Shown here: positions 1 to 8,134 of the stretch, piece after piece
Layout: every line of letters starts with the position of its first letter
How positions within the stretch are numbered: the stretch's first letter is position 1
Origin: CAYNQN01 sp964530525
GTDB lineage: Bacteria; Actinomycetota; Acidimicrobiia; Acidimicrobiales; Acidimicrobilacustridaceae
DNA length: 47,667 nucleotides
NCBI GenBank assembly: GCA_964530525.1
Contig: CAZHBH010000010.1
Location: 1-47,667, forward strand
Direction of reading: 5' to 3'
The notes under the pieces: model-generated
Databases searched by the model: none
The model's input: only the letters and a program-made list of their open reading frames with translations
Told to the model about the DNA's origin: nothing
Made by a program: the position numbers and the translations under genes

Positions 1-3000
1 CCATTGCCTGGCGTGACAAGTTGAGGTCAGCTCCGAAGAACCCTGGGCTCATTCCTGTGGTGATGCCCGTTGCCGCCAGCCATTCGATCTCCGCGAAGAA
101 CGGGTGACCTGGCTGGACGTCGGAGAAGTCCTCTCCAGGCCCTGGTGTCACCGAGTTGCTCGGCTCAGATGCCTCTCCGGTTCCGACCTCGTTCACTGCT
201 TGGACGGTGAAGGTGTAGTTCTGGCCCTCTTCGAGGCCGATCACGTCCACGTGGGTGACCTCAGCTGAGGTGTGGGTGGTCTTGCCCCCTGGACTCGCCG
301 TGACCACGTATCCCGTGATGGGGCTTCCACCGTCGTTCTCCGGCGGGGTCCATGACACATGCGCCATGAGCGGCCCTGCCTCAGCGGTGACGCCGGTGGG
401 GGCACCTGGGGCAGTCGTTCCACCTTCGACGGTGGTCACCGCTTGGGTGGCGTTCTGCACCGTGCACGACAGACGCACGTACACGTCGATGAACACCAGC
501 GGCGTCGGCGGGACGTGGATCGTGATGAGCAGCGGTGAACGCAGGCTGTAGACGATGTCGTTCACAGAGCTCGCCGTCACCGTTCCGCTGGTCTGAAGCG
601 TGATCGGAGCAGCCGGGTCGGTGATGGTGTGGGTGGCCGGGAACTCCCAGACCTCTTCCGAGCCACCGCTGGCTTGCATGGCGATGTCCATGTCTTCCAT
701 GTAGATCTCGTCTGCCTGGGCCTCTATGGCCAAGTTGGCGAGGTTCTCTGGGAGAACTGCCGTCCAGGTGAAGCTCACGTCTGCGGTCCCACCGTTGGTG
801 AGGGTCTCGGGGACGGTGGCATCCAGCTGCACCGGGAGCTCCAAGATCCCATCCGGCGGCGACACGATGGTCTCCATGAGGCCGATGGAGACCGGGTCGA
901 CTCCTTGGCACTCGAAGATCGGGTCCACGAAGTCGGCCGTGATCTCGTAGCTCTGGGCCACAGATGCAGAGCCGGAGAAGGCCTCTTCGTCTTCTGCGGT
1001 GAACGCAGCGATGAGCTCATGGGTTCCCACGCCCAGCTGGTCGATGACTGCTTGGGCCTGTCCATCTGTCACCGGCACCGGGCCCGCGACCACCTCCCCA
1101 TCGCTGAGGAAGCTGACCGTCCCGACAGCAGATCCCGGCGTGATCGTGGCCGTGAGGGTCACGTCCATGCCAAGCACTGCCGAGCCGGCCGGGTTGATGG
1201 ACAGCGCCGTGTTCGTGTCTACCGGGCCAGAGCTGGACTCGACCACATAGGGCAGGGGTGCGGAGACCGAATCACCGAACTCCGGATCAGACGAACCGAA
1301 GGCAGCCGTCAGCTCGTGCTCGCCCACCTCGATCTCGTCGGTGACGAGGGTGGCTGTGCCGTCTTCGACATCGGCGGTGCCGAGCGACTCACCGTCGACG
1401 AGGAACTCCACGGAACCTGGTGCGTCAGTTGGGTCGATGGTGGCCGTGAGGGTCACCTCTTCACCTTCCACCGCACCGTTGGCCGGGTCGGCCGTCAGCG
1501 TCGTGGTGGTGTCGGTGGTCGGCAGCACCACTGTGTGGGTGACCGGGTCGGACTCGGAGCCCAAGACCAGGGTTGGCGCGTTCGACTCGAACTCGGCGCT
1601 GAGGGTGTGCTCGCCGACCTCGAGGCCGAACACCGGCAAAGTGGCCACCGAGTTGCTCGTGGTTGCCGACCCCAGTTCGGTGTCGCCGTCGAAGAAGGTG
1701 ACGGTGCCCTGGCCCAGGTTGCCAGAAGAGCTCGGCGAGACCTCCGCGCTGAGGAGGACCGCTTGACCTGGCTGGGAGGTCTCGGGACTAGCAGCGAACG
1801 ACAGCTCTGACTGCAGCGGTGAGGCCACGTCGATCACCTGGATGCGGAACCAGTCCGACGTCGAGGGCGAGTACAGCGCCGGGTTGTTCGGGCTGAAGCT
1901 GGCACGCACGTCGTAGCTGCCGACCGGCAGGCCCAGCATGGCTGGGGAGTTCTGCAACCTCGCGATGCCCTGAGCCGTAAGGCCCCCTCCGAGACTCACG
2001 TTGGCCGTTCCCAGGTGTGTGACCACACCCGTCACGACGTTGCGCGCCGCGTAGCTCATGGACCCGGCGGCCGGGTACGTGACCGCCGCCGCCAGATTCT
2101 GCTGAGGTGTCCCTTGCTGGTTCACCGTTGTGGTGAACCGGGGGAACACGTTGGTCATAGTTGCCATGGGGCTGCCCGGGGTTGGCGGTGCCACGACCTC
2201 ATAGGCAAAGGTGACCTCTGAGGGTCCGTAGCCCTCGTTGCCGAGGTCGTCGGTCAAGGCACCCTCTCCGCGGAAGCCCGGGTCGTAGATGACGGTGGCC
2301 TCGTAGTGGCCGGGCTCTGACGGAACGGGCACTGCGACGTTCGCCTGTGCGCCCTGCACCAGGTCGAAGTCCCAGCCACCCTCACCGTCGGCGATGCGCA
2401 CAGAGCCTTCGCCGAATGGCGCACCGACGGCCGCCCGGGGCTCCAAGCCGACGTTGAGCCACAGGCTGCTTCCCAGCTGCACCTTTCCGGTGCCCTGGGT
2501 CGTCTCGTTGACGATGCTCAGCGTCGTGGGGATCTGCTCGCCGAGCACCGTGTGCAACTCGGCATCTGAGGTGCCCGTTCCCCAGAACCACGCTGAGGTG
2601 AGGTCCACCGGCGTGAACACGGCGCGAAGCGAGTGCTCTCCTGGGGCCAGCGCCGTCTGGACGGAGTACTCGCCGTCGCTGTCGGCTTCGACCTCGATGT
2701 CACGAGCGTTGGGCCGAACGTCGTCCCCCTCGAGTCGGATGGCGTTGCCACCGTTGGATTCGTCGATGATCGAGATGTTGCCTTCCAGTGGCGCCGGAGC
2801 GTCGGTGTCCTCTGGTGCAGGCTCCATCGACAACTCGATGCTGACGGGCTCCCCGGCGTGCGAGCTCTCGGTGACCTCCATCTCGATGACCGGCACCGTC
2901 GGCGGCAGAGCCGGCAGCACCGGGTAGTCGAAGGGGTCCGAGATGGGAGATGCGGCAAGACCCTGCGAACCGAGCTGGCCCGGTGCCGGAACCATCGGTA

Positions 3001-5224
3001 CCCAACGAACGCTCAGCTCATCGGTGTTGACGGGAAGGCGAGGCACGCTCGTGACGATCGTGGCGGACGGGAACTCGAGGTTGAACTCGATCGGCCCGGG
3101 AGCGAAGTGAAGCGCATCAACGAGCACTTCCACCGCCAGCTCACCATCGGCGTAGACCTCGACGACTCCGAAGTAGAGGCCAGCAGGGCTAGGTGGAACA
3201 GGGGCTCCACCCTCGAGCGTGAGCTGGGCGACCATCGAGACCGGCTGGCCGAACGAGGAGCCTCCCTCGGGGGTCATCTCGACGATGCTCATCTCGGTGG
3301 CGGGCGAGAGCGCAGGCGGCTCGTAGGTGAAGGAGATCTCGGTGCTGCCGCCGGCGAGTGCTACACCGACCTGAGAGGCCATGGAGATGCCGGCCTCGTT
3401 CACGCATGAGCCCGCTGACGCAAACGGGATGGCGAAGTTCGTCGCGCTCATCGTGAGCGGCCCGCTAGCACCACCTCGGTCACCGGTGAGCTCTACTTCG
3501 AAGGGACCGACCGCGCAGCTCGAGGCGAAGTCCTGTTCGCCGGATCCGAAATCAGCCGAATCGACCTGCAGGTAGAACGGAACCGTGTACGAAGCCTCGC
3601 CATCGGTCTCGATGCCGCCTGCGACCTGGCCCGCTTGAGCCAAGCGACCGGTGACCGACCCAGATGGGCCCGAGAAGGTGGCGGTGGAGAACAACATGAC
3701 ATCCGCGCCGTTCTGCACCCCGTCGGCGTCGGTGACGTAGGTGCTGTTGACAGCAGATCCGCCAGGCACCGGTGCCTCTACGCCGTTGAGCACGAGGTCA
3801 CCGCCAGAGATCGAGATGTCGCTGCCGAACCCGATGCCGCCGAGGTCGGTTACAAGGTTGGCCGTGAGGGGAGTCGATCCAGACGCGGGGAAGTAGTCGA
3901 CGTCGCCGGCGTACTCGGCGCTGATCTGGTGGCCACCGAGCTCGAAGGCGAAATCGGCGAACTGCGCCGTTCCATCCTCGAGCTGGGCGGTGCCCCGAAG
4001 CACGCCGTTGTCGTAGAGGTTGATCGCGCCGCTGGGCTCGGGCCCAGCACCTACGGGAGCAACGTCGACCGTGATGGTAGAACGCGCTGCGGCATCGAGG
4101 CCGATGGGGTTCGCTTCTGCTCTAGTGGGGTTGGCCGACACCGTGATGCGCACGGGGTCGCGATCGGAGGGGTTCGTCACAAGCACCGAGACCGGCTCGG
4201 AGCTGGAAGGCTCGAAGCCTCCCGAGCCCAAGAAGTGAGCCGTGATGCTGCGCTGGCCCAACTGGTTCAGCGGAACCGTCAGTTCAGCGGTGCTGTCGGA
4301 GTCGAGCTGAGCGAAGCCCAAGGCGCTTGCGCCGTCATCGAAGCGCACAGCACCAGACGGGGCGGTAACGCTGGCCGTGAGGGTCACGTCGTTGCCCCCG
4401 GGCAGAACCGTGGGGTCTGCGGAGAGCTCGGTGGTGGTGGGGCTGGATCCGCCACCAGAACCGATGGCGGTGGTCGACATGACCGGGGCCTGGACCTCAC
4501 CGAAGGGCCAGCAGTACACATCGGCAAGCGCTGCAGACGCTGCCTGGAACACATAGCCGGCAGTTGCCTCGTTCGTGCCAGCAACTCGGGTGTTCACGTT
4601 GGAGCCGACCGGTCCAGTGGCTCGAACGGTGACATCGATGGCGGGGAACTGGAAGAAGGTCTCCAGTGTCGGCTCCGTGGGGTTGCCCGGCACCCTGGGG
4701 ATGTGCAGCACGATGCGCCCGGGGCTGTAGTCGGTGGTGTTCACCGACACCGACGGCGTGCCCTCGAGCCCAGATCCGGTGCCCGGCACGATCTCGACGT
4801 CCTGGATCGAGGCGTTGGTCGGCAGGTCGAACATCAGGTCGATGTTCTGGAGGTAGAAGACCCTCACAACACCGATCGGGCTGTCCTGCTGGTAGGGAAA
4901 GGCACCCTGCTGGGGAGCGATCCGGATCGTGAACTCGCTGTCGGGCTCGACGCTCTCGGGAGCCGTCACGTCCATGCCCATGGACTCCTGCTGCTCCACG
5001 CGCTGGCCTATCGCGACGCCGATGCAGTCCATGTCGAACGCGGTCGTGGACGTCTCTCCGGGAGGGGGCTCTTGGGCGCCGGCCACCGATGGTGGCGGCA
5101 CCGCCAAGGCCAGGAGCGAGCCGATCATGGCCAGCACCAGCAGTGCGACCGTGGCGCCTCGCCACCTCTTCACGTGCGTGGACGCGGACGCGCCGCGCGC
5201 ACCTCTACCCAACGATGAACTCAT
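1..5224 (-). CDS. Giant secreted surface protein with Ig-like, FN3 and SLH-type domains (3' end outside window)
   Basis: The frame stays open from an ATG at 5224 (GGGGGG four bases upstream) to the left edge, about 1741 codons, with no stop. Residues 1-50 form a signal peptide: KRWR, a hydrophobic run near 24-42, then VAGA|QE. Ig-like beta-sandwich repeats lie near 260-350, 352-450 and three in a row near 1135-1425 (motifs such as TTTLTADP, GSVEFLVDG, GEHELTAAF). A fibronectin type III domain spans about 1605-1690 (VSWTPPENDGGSPITGY, YTFTVQAVNEVGTG). From about 1696 an S-layer-homology-like repeat begins (HPFFAEIEWLAATGITTG, then SRQAM). The protein is probably exported and held on the cell envelope through C-terminal SLH repeats beyond the window, as an adhesin or structural protein; the role is inference. 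LysR lies just upstream on the same strand. Confidence 0.88.
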   Translation of the reverse strand, partial: MSSSLGRGARGASASTHVKRWRGATVALLVLAMIGSLLALAVPPPSVAGAQEPPPGETSTTAFDMDCIGVAIGQRVEQQESMGMDVTAPESVEPDSEFTIRIAPQQGAFPYQQDSPIGVVRVFYLQNIDLMFDLPTNASIQDVEIVPGTGSGLEGTPSVSVNTTDYSPGRIVLHIPRVPGNPTEPTLETFFQFPAIDVTVRATGPVGSNVNTRVAGTNEATAGYVFQAASAALADVYCWPFGEVQAPVMSTTAIGSGGGSSPTTTELSADPTVLPGGNDVTLTASVTAPSGAVRFDDGASALGFAQLDSDSTAELTVPLNQLGQRSITAHFLGSGGFEPSSSEPVSVLVTNPSDRDPVRITVSANPTRAEANPIGLDAAARSTITVDVAPVGAGPEPSGAINLYDNGVLRGTAQLEDGTAQFADFAFELGGHQISAEYAGDVDYFPASGSTPLTANLVTDLGGIGFGSDISISGGDLVLNGVEAPVPGGSAVNSTYVTDADGVQNGADVMLFSTATFSGPSGSVTGRLAQAGQVAGGIETDGEASYTVPFYLQVDSADFGSGEQDFASSCAVGPFEVELTGDRGGASGPLTMSATNFAIPFASAGSCVNEAGISMASQVGVALAGGSTEISFTYEPPALSPATEMSIVEMTPEGGSSFGQPVSMVAQLTLEGGAPVPPSPAGLYFGVVEVYADGELAVEVLVDALHFAPGPIEFNLEFPSATIVTSVPRLPVNTDELSVRWVPMVPAPGQLGSQGLAASPISDPFDYPVLPALPPTVPVIEMEVTESSHAGEPVSIELSMEPAPEDTDAPAPLEGNISIIDESNGGNAIRLEGDDVRPNARDIEVEADSDGEYSVQTALAPGEHSLRAVFTPVDLTSAWFWGTGTSDAELHTVLGEQIPTTLSIVNETTQGTGKVQLGSSLWLNVGLEPRAAVGAPFGEGSVRIADGEGGWDFDLVQGAQANVAVPVPSEPGHYEATVIYDPGFRGEGALTDDLGNEGYGPSEVTFAYEVVAPPTPGSPMATMTNVFPRFTTTVNQQGTPQQNLAAAVTYPAAGSMSYAARNVVTGVVTHLGTANVSLGGGLTAQGIARLQNSPAMLGLPVGSYDVRASFSPNNPALYSPSTSDWFRIQVIDVASPLQSELSFAASPETSQPGQAVLLSAEVSPSSSGNLGQGTVTFFDGDTELGSATTSNSVATLPVFGLEVGEHTLSAEFESNAPTLVLGSESDPVTHTVVLPTTDTTTTLTADPANGAVEGEEVTLTATIDPTDAPGSVEFLVDGESLGTADVEDGTATLVTDEIEVGEHELTAAFGSSDPEFGDSVSAPLPYVVESSSGPVDTNTALSINPAGSAVLGMDVTLTATITPGSAVGTVSFLSDGEVVAGPVPVTDGQAQAVIDQLGVGTHELIAAFTAEDEEAFSGSASVAQSYEITADFVDPIFECQGVDPVSIGLMETIVSPPDGILELPVQLDATVPETLTNGGTADVSFTWTAVLPENLANLAIEAQADEIYMEDMDIAMQASGGSEEVWEFPATHTITDPAAPITLQTSGTVTASSVNDIVYSLRSPLLITIHVPPTPLVFIDVYVRLSCTVQNATQAVTTVEGGTTAPGAPTGVTAEAGPLMAHVSWTPPENDGGSPITGYVVTASPGGKTTHTSAEVTHVDVIGLEEGQNYTFTVQAVNEVGTGEASEPSNSVTPGPGEDFSDVQPGHPFFAEIEWLAATGITTGMSPGFFGADLNLSRQAM

Positions 5225-5291
5225 TGAACCCCCCTGGATTGCTTCTGACTGAACTGACTGGATGGCTGATGTGAACTGACTGACTGGTCGA

Positions 5292-5314
5292 GACCAGGCC
5301 GGCTAGGCCTGGTC
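5292..5314 (-). terminator. Hairpin overlapping the LysR stop codon
   Basis: GACCAGGCC and GGCCTGGTC form a perfect 9-bp stem with a 5-base loop that contains the LysR stop codon. No T-run follows, so it may act as a terminator or attenuator between the LysR gene and the giant surface-protein gene 78 bases downstream. Confidence 0.5.
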
Positions 5315-6145
5315 GGTCGCCTCCACGCGGTGGCGCTCGCTGGCCACCTGCGACCGGAGGGCGGTGATGGCCGGCCGGTCGTAGTCGGACGACCGGTAGG
5401 CGATGGAGATGGGCACCACCCAGCCGGGCAGCTCCACCGACACCTCCACCAAGCGGCCCTCGGCGAGCGCCTCTGCCACCGACGAGCGGGGGGCGATCCT
5501 GGGCCCCTCCACCTCGGCACCGGCCCCGGCACCGGAGTGGCCGTTGCCGTTGGCCACCGACCCGGTCTCGCCGAGGCTCACGCCCACCGCTAGACCGTTG
5601 AGCTCGCTGGGCGACACGGCCTCCTGGCGGCGGGCCAGCGGGTGCTCCGGGGGGACCACCCAGACCACCGGGTCGTCGAACAGGACGCCGATGACGAGCG
5701 ACGAGGCCGCCTCGTCGCCGTCGCTGAACACACCGATGCCGGCATCCACGGTTCCGTTCGACACCGCCGTGAGGACCGCCGAAGCGTCGTCCTCCAGGGA
5801 GATGTCACGCTTGATGTCGCCGTTCTCCAGCAACGGCAGGACCACGCTGGCCACGCTGCGCTGCACCCGGACCCGTACGAGGTCCTCGGTGTCGATGGCT
5901 GTGAGCGCCTCGTCGATCAGGCCGACGGCTTGGTGCGCGTAGGGCAACAAGCGGAAGCCGGCATTGGATGGCTGCATCCCATGGGGAAGGCGGAGGAACA
6001 GTTCCACGCCGACACGGCTCTCCAGACGCCGGATCCGCTCCGACACCGATTGCTGCGTAACACCTAGACGACTGGCAGCTTTCGACACGGACCTCTCGGA
6101 CGAGACCAGCAAGAAAGTTCGCAGGTCATCGATGCTCAGAGCCAT
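5303..6145 (-). CDS. LysR-family transcriptional regulator
   Basis: 280 residues. The N-terminal winged helix is clear: DDLRTFLLVSSERSVSKAASRL, then GVTQQSVSERIRRLESRVGVELF at about residues 5-60. The rest matches the periplasmic-binding-protein-like effector domain of the family in length, but I cannot name a ligand. An ATG 66 bases further upstream is possible, but I chose the ATG at 6145 because GGGGGAGG sits five bases before it and the family's N-terminal motif starts at once. LysR proteins usually control neighbours; the closest are the giant surface protein downstream (78 bases, same strand) and the His-rich exported protein upstream. The long AT-rich stretch upstream, with an inverted repeat, could hold an autoregulatory site. 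Confidence 0.93.
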   Translation of the reverse strand: MALSIDDLRTFLLVSSERSVSKAASRLGVTQQSVSERIRRLESRVGVELFLRLPHGMQPSNAGFRLLPYAHQAVGLIDEALTAIDTEDLVRVRVQRSVASVVLPLLENGDIKRDISLEDDASAVLTAVSNGTVDAGIGVFSDGDEAASSLVIGVLFDDPVVWVVPPEHPLARRQEAVSPSELNGLAVGVSLGETGSVANGNGHSGAGAGAEVEGPRIAPRSSVAEALAEGRLVEVSVELPGWVVPISIAYRSSDYDRPAITALRSQVASERHRVEATDQA

Positions 6146-6469
6146 CTGCACCTCCCCCAACATCTCTGTGTTGAAGAGCGACATGGAATCTACGTAGCTA
6201 GACCGTAGCAAACGATCGACTCACATACTAGTGCAGTTTTGAAACAAATTTTCTGCGTCAGGGTCAACAGGCTGACTTTGCGCCACGCAACTAGATCCCA
6301 TCAGACCACGTACCTGATGTGGTGGTCCTGGACTAGCAGATAGACCTACACGACTCTCCGGTAGCTGGTGGCAGCCCCTGGACGCGGAGGAGGGAGCTCC
6401 CCAACGGGGGCTCCCTCCTCGCTCGATGCTTCGGTTGGGGTTGCTCCGAGGGCGCTGAGCGCCCAGACC
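6146..6469. other. 324-base intergenic region upstream of the LysR gene
   Basis: No gene is visible here. It contains the terminator of the upstream gene (6387-6420) and an unusually AT-rich patch for this genome (about 6215-6260). On the - strand a TAGTAT box (6225-6230) is a possible -10. Between it and the LysR start lies CTACG-N9-CGTAG (6190-6208), a possible LysR-type operator. These assignments are pattern-based only. Confidence 0.35.
6387..6420 (-). terminator. Strong hairpin after the His-rich exported protein gene
   Basis: GAGGAGGGAGC pairs with GCTCCCTCCTC, extended by four C-G pairs past one bulged T, with a short AAC loop. It lies 50 bases downstream of the stop of the 6470-7048 gene on the - strand. 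It lacks a T-run, as is common in high-GC actinobacteria. Confidence 0.65.
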
Positions 6470-7048
6470 TCAGTCGTCGGTTGGCACGGTGGTCGTGGTG
6501 GAAGGCGCCACGGTGGTGGTGGTCGACGGAGCGATGGTCGTCGTCGTCGAGGGAGCCACCGTGGTGGTGGTCGACGGCTCCGCCGACTCGTCGGGGGTGG
6601 ACGCTCCTACCGAGCTCCCCGCACCTTCCAGGAAGGCCTCGCCGATGGCCACCACCGAGTTGTTGTCGTTGCCCGAGATGTGGACGTTCACCACGGGACC
6701 GGCCACGTTCACGTTCCACCACTGCTGGCCGATGTCGCCAAAACCACCGTCGTTGAACTGGGCGTCGGTGATCTCACCGCTGTTGGTCGCGGAGTCACCT
6801 CCGTCGTGGTCGTGGTCGTGGTCGTGACCATGGTCGTGGTCGTGCTCGTGGTCGGCCCCGATCGCCTCGGTCGCCGCCATCGGAACATCACAGCCGTCGC
6901 CAACAGCATCGGCCGAGAGGGGAACTGCGTTCGAGGTGGACGCGCCGGCGCTTCCGAACGGCACGTCCATGTAGGCGAAGAAGGCGAGCGCCGGCAGCGC
7001 CATGGCGAAGCTGAGAAGGAGCAGGTACTTGGTCTTGGAGATGGTCAT
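6470..7048 (-). CDS. Exported His-rich protein with C-terminal PSTTTT repeats, function unknown
   Basis: 192 residues. The ATG at 7048 is chosen because GGAGGA lies six bases upstream. An N-terminal hydrophobic segment (KYLLLLSFAMALPALAFFAY) is a signal peptide or membrane anchor. Around residues 65-82 there is a run of alternating His and Asp (HDHDHGHDHDHDHD), a plausible Zn/Ni/Cu-binding stretch. A short central segment (QWWNVNVAGPVVNVHISGND) looks like a beta-rich conserved core. The C-terminus is four PSTTTTVA-type units, probably a flexible, possibly glycosylated wall linker. I do not recognise the family. It is the first gene of the leftward cluster with LysR and the giant surface protein, but a hairpin separates it from LysR. 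Confidence 0.8.
   Translation of the reverse strand: MTISKTKYLLLLSFAMALPALAFFAYMDVPFGSAGASTSNAVPLSADAVGDGCDVPMAATEAIGADHEHDHDHGHDHDHDHDGGDSATNSGEITDAQFNDGGFGDIGQQWWNVNVAGPVVNVHISGNDNNSVVAIGEAFLEGAGSSVGASTPDESAEPSTTTTVAPSTTTTIAPSTTTTVAPSTTTTVPTDD
6486..6581 (-). repeat. Four tandem 24-bp repeats coding for PSTTTTVA units
   Basis: Four contiguous 24-bp units begin at 6486, 6510, 6534 and 6558 and differ by scattered substitutions. They lie in frame and code for the Thr-rich tail of the exported protein, so copy number could change without a frameshift. Confidence 0.85.
6803..6853 (-). repeat. GTCGTG hexamer array coding for the His-Asp run
   Basis: Imperfect tandem GTCGTG hexamers on the + strand read as alternating His and Asp codons on the - strand. 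The array is in frame in the exported protein at 6470-7048. Confidence 0.75.
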
Positions 7049-7170
7049 CCGATGTCCTCCGGTGAGTTGGGCGCCCACGGCGCCCGTGCGGCCCAGAGGC
7101 TAATTCGACAACCTTCAGCCAGCCGGTTCTCCACCCCCGACCCCCGCAGGCGCCGGGTGCAGCCCTCCGA

Positions 7171-7611
7171 TCAGTCGACCGGCTCCAGCACGACCAAGGG
7201 GATCTCGCGCTCGGTCCCTGCCTGGTACTTGTCGTAGTCGGGCCAGACCTCCACAGCCCGGGCCCACCACTCGGCCTTCTCCTCGCCGGTGGCGACGTGC
7301 GCCTTGTAGTCCCTCACGACGTCGCCGTCCTGCAGGCTCACCTCGTTCGGGTTGGCCTCGAGGTTGAAGTACCAGACCGGGTGCTTGGGAGCACCGCCCA
7401 TCGAGGCGATCACGGCGTAGCGCTCTCCGTCGCTGACCCTCATGAGAGGCGTCTTGCGCACCTTGCCGGTCTTGCGGCCCTTCGTGGTGAGGATGATGCA
7501 GGGCTGGCCCTCCATCGTCCCTCCCTCGCGGCCGCCGGTCTCCTCGTAGAGGCGCACCTGCTCGACGATCGGTTCCCACGGGCTCGGTTCGTACTCACCC
7601 TCTACCGGCAT
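7171..7611 (-). CDS. Nitroreductase/quinone reductase family protein (Ddn-like, probable deazaflavin F420-dependent)
   Basis: 146 residues. The sequence carries signatures of the Ddn/F420H2-dependent quinone reductase family: CIILTTKGRKTGKVRKTPLM, YAVIASMGGAPKHPVWYFN, ANPNEVSLQDGD, WPDYDKYQAGTEREIPLVVL. Members are split-barrel enzymes that reduce quinones or other acceptors with F420H2; the precise substrate here is unknown. The ATG at 7611 is preceded by AAGGAG at six bases, which excludes the longer open frame upstream. It lies 25 bases after the stop of the NTF2-like gene and is probably co-transcribed with it, at the distal end of the rex-hem gene run. Confidence 0.9.
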   Translation of the reverse strand: MPVEGEYEPSPWEPIVEQVRLYEETGGREGGTMEGQPCIILTTKGRKTGKVRKTPLMRVSDGERYAVIASMGGAPKHPVWYFNLEANPNEVSLQDGDVVRDYKAHVATGEEKAEWWARAVEVWPDYDKYQAGTEREIPLVVLEPVD

Positions 7612-7636
7612 GCACTGCTCCTTCCCATCTCGGTGC

Positions 7637-8134
7637 CTACACGGCGTCCAGCTCGCTGCGCCCATCGGTGGTCCACCAGCTCGCCGTGAGCCTAAGGCCC
7701 GGCACGGACCCACGAGGCAGGATCTCCTCGAAGGTGCGCTTGTAACCGGTGGCACCGATGAGCCATCGACCGTCGACCTTGCGGTACTCGTCCTCGTAGA
7801 AGGCTGCGCCGCGCACGGTCAGGTCCCAGTCGGTCATCACCACCACGTCGTCCATCGCCCAGGTGCCCACGGCGGTGGTGGGGCTGGTCAGGTCGATCTC
7901 GGGGTGGTGCACCCGGTGCGCCGAGTGGAACGTCTCGGCCCCCATCGCCCCTCGAAGGAACTCGGCCACGGCCTCGCCGCCCTCGAAGTGGTACTTGCCG
8001 CCGCTGTAGTCGGCCACGCAGTCGTCGGTGAGCACCTCGGAGAGCTCGTCCCACAGCTTCTGGTCCAAGCAGCGCAGGTAGCGGTACTTGACCCGCTTGA
8101 TCGCCTCGATCTCGACGAGCTCAGCTGGATCCAC
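7637..8134 (-). CDS. SnoaL/NTF2-like protein
   Basis: 165 residues, a single cone-shaped alpha+beta fold: IKRVKYRYLRCLDQKLWDEL, LTDDCVADYSGG, HRVHHPEIDLTSPTTAVGTW, YRKVDGRWLIGATGYKR. This subfamily includes small dehydratases, isomerases and ligand-binding proteins, and the substrate cannot be told from sequence. The GTG start overlaps the end of hemC by 14 bases. TAGGGT (8141-8146) lies six bases before the GTG, so the gene may also have its own leaderless promoter inside hemC. It is followed closely by the F420-type reductase gene. Confidence 0.88.
   Translation of the reverse strand: MDPAELVEIEAIKRVKYRYLRCLDQKLWDELSEVLTDDCVADYSGGKYHFEGGEAVAEFLRGAMGAETFHSAHRVHHPEIDLTSPTTAVGTWAMDDVVVMTDWDLTVRGAAFYEDEYRKVDGRWLIGATGYKRTFEEILPRGSVPGLRLTASWWTTDGRSELDAV

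Noticed and set aside
3635..5218. A 527-codon open frame on the + strand, and another of 393 codons at 629-1810
   Set aside because: Both are antisense to the giant surface-protein frame, which has a signal peptide and coherent Ig, FN3 and SLH motifs. The + frames give Arg/Gly/His-rich text typical of shadow frames in high-GC DNA.
6803..6853. Short tandem repeats as a possible CRISPR-like array
   Set aside because: Units are six bases without spacers and code in frame for His-Asp; no cas gene is present.
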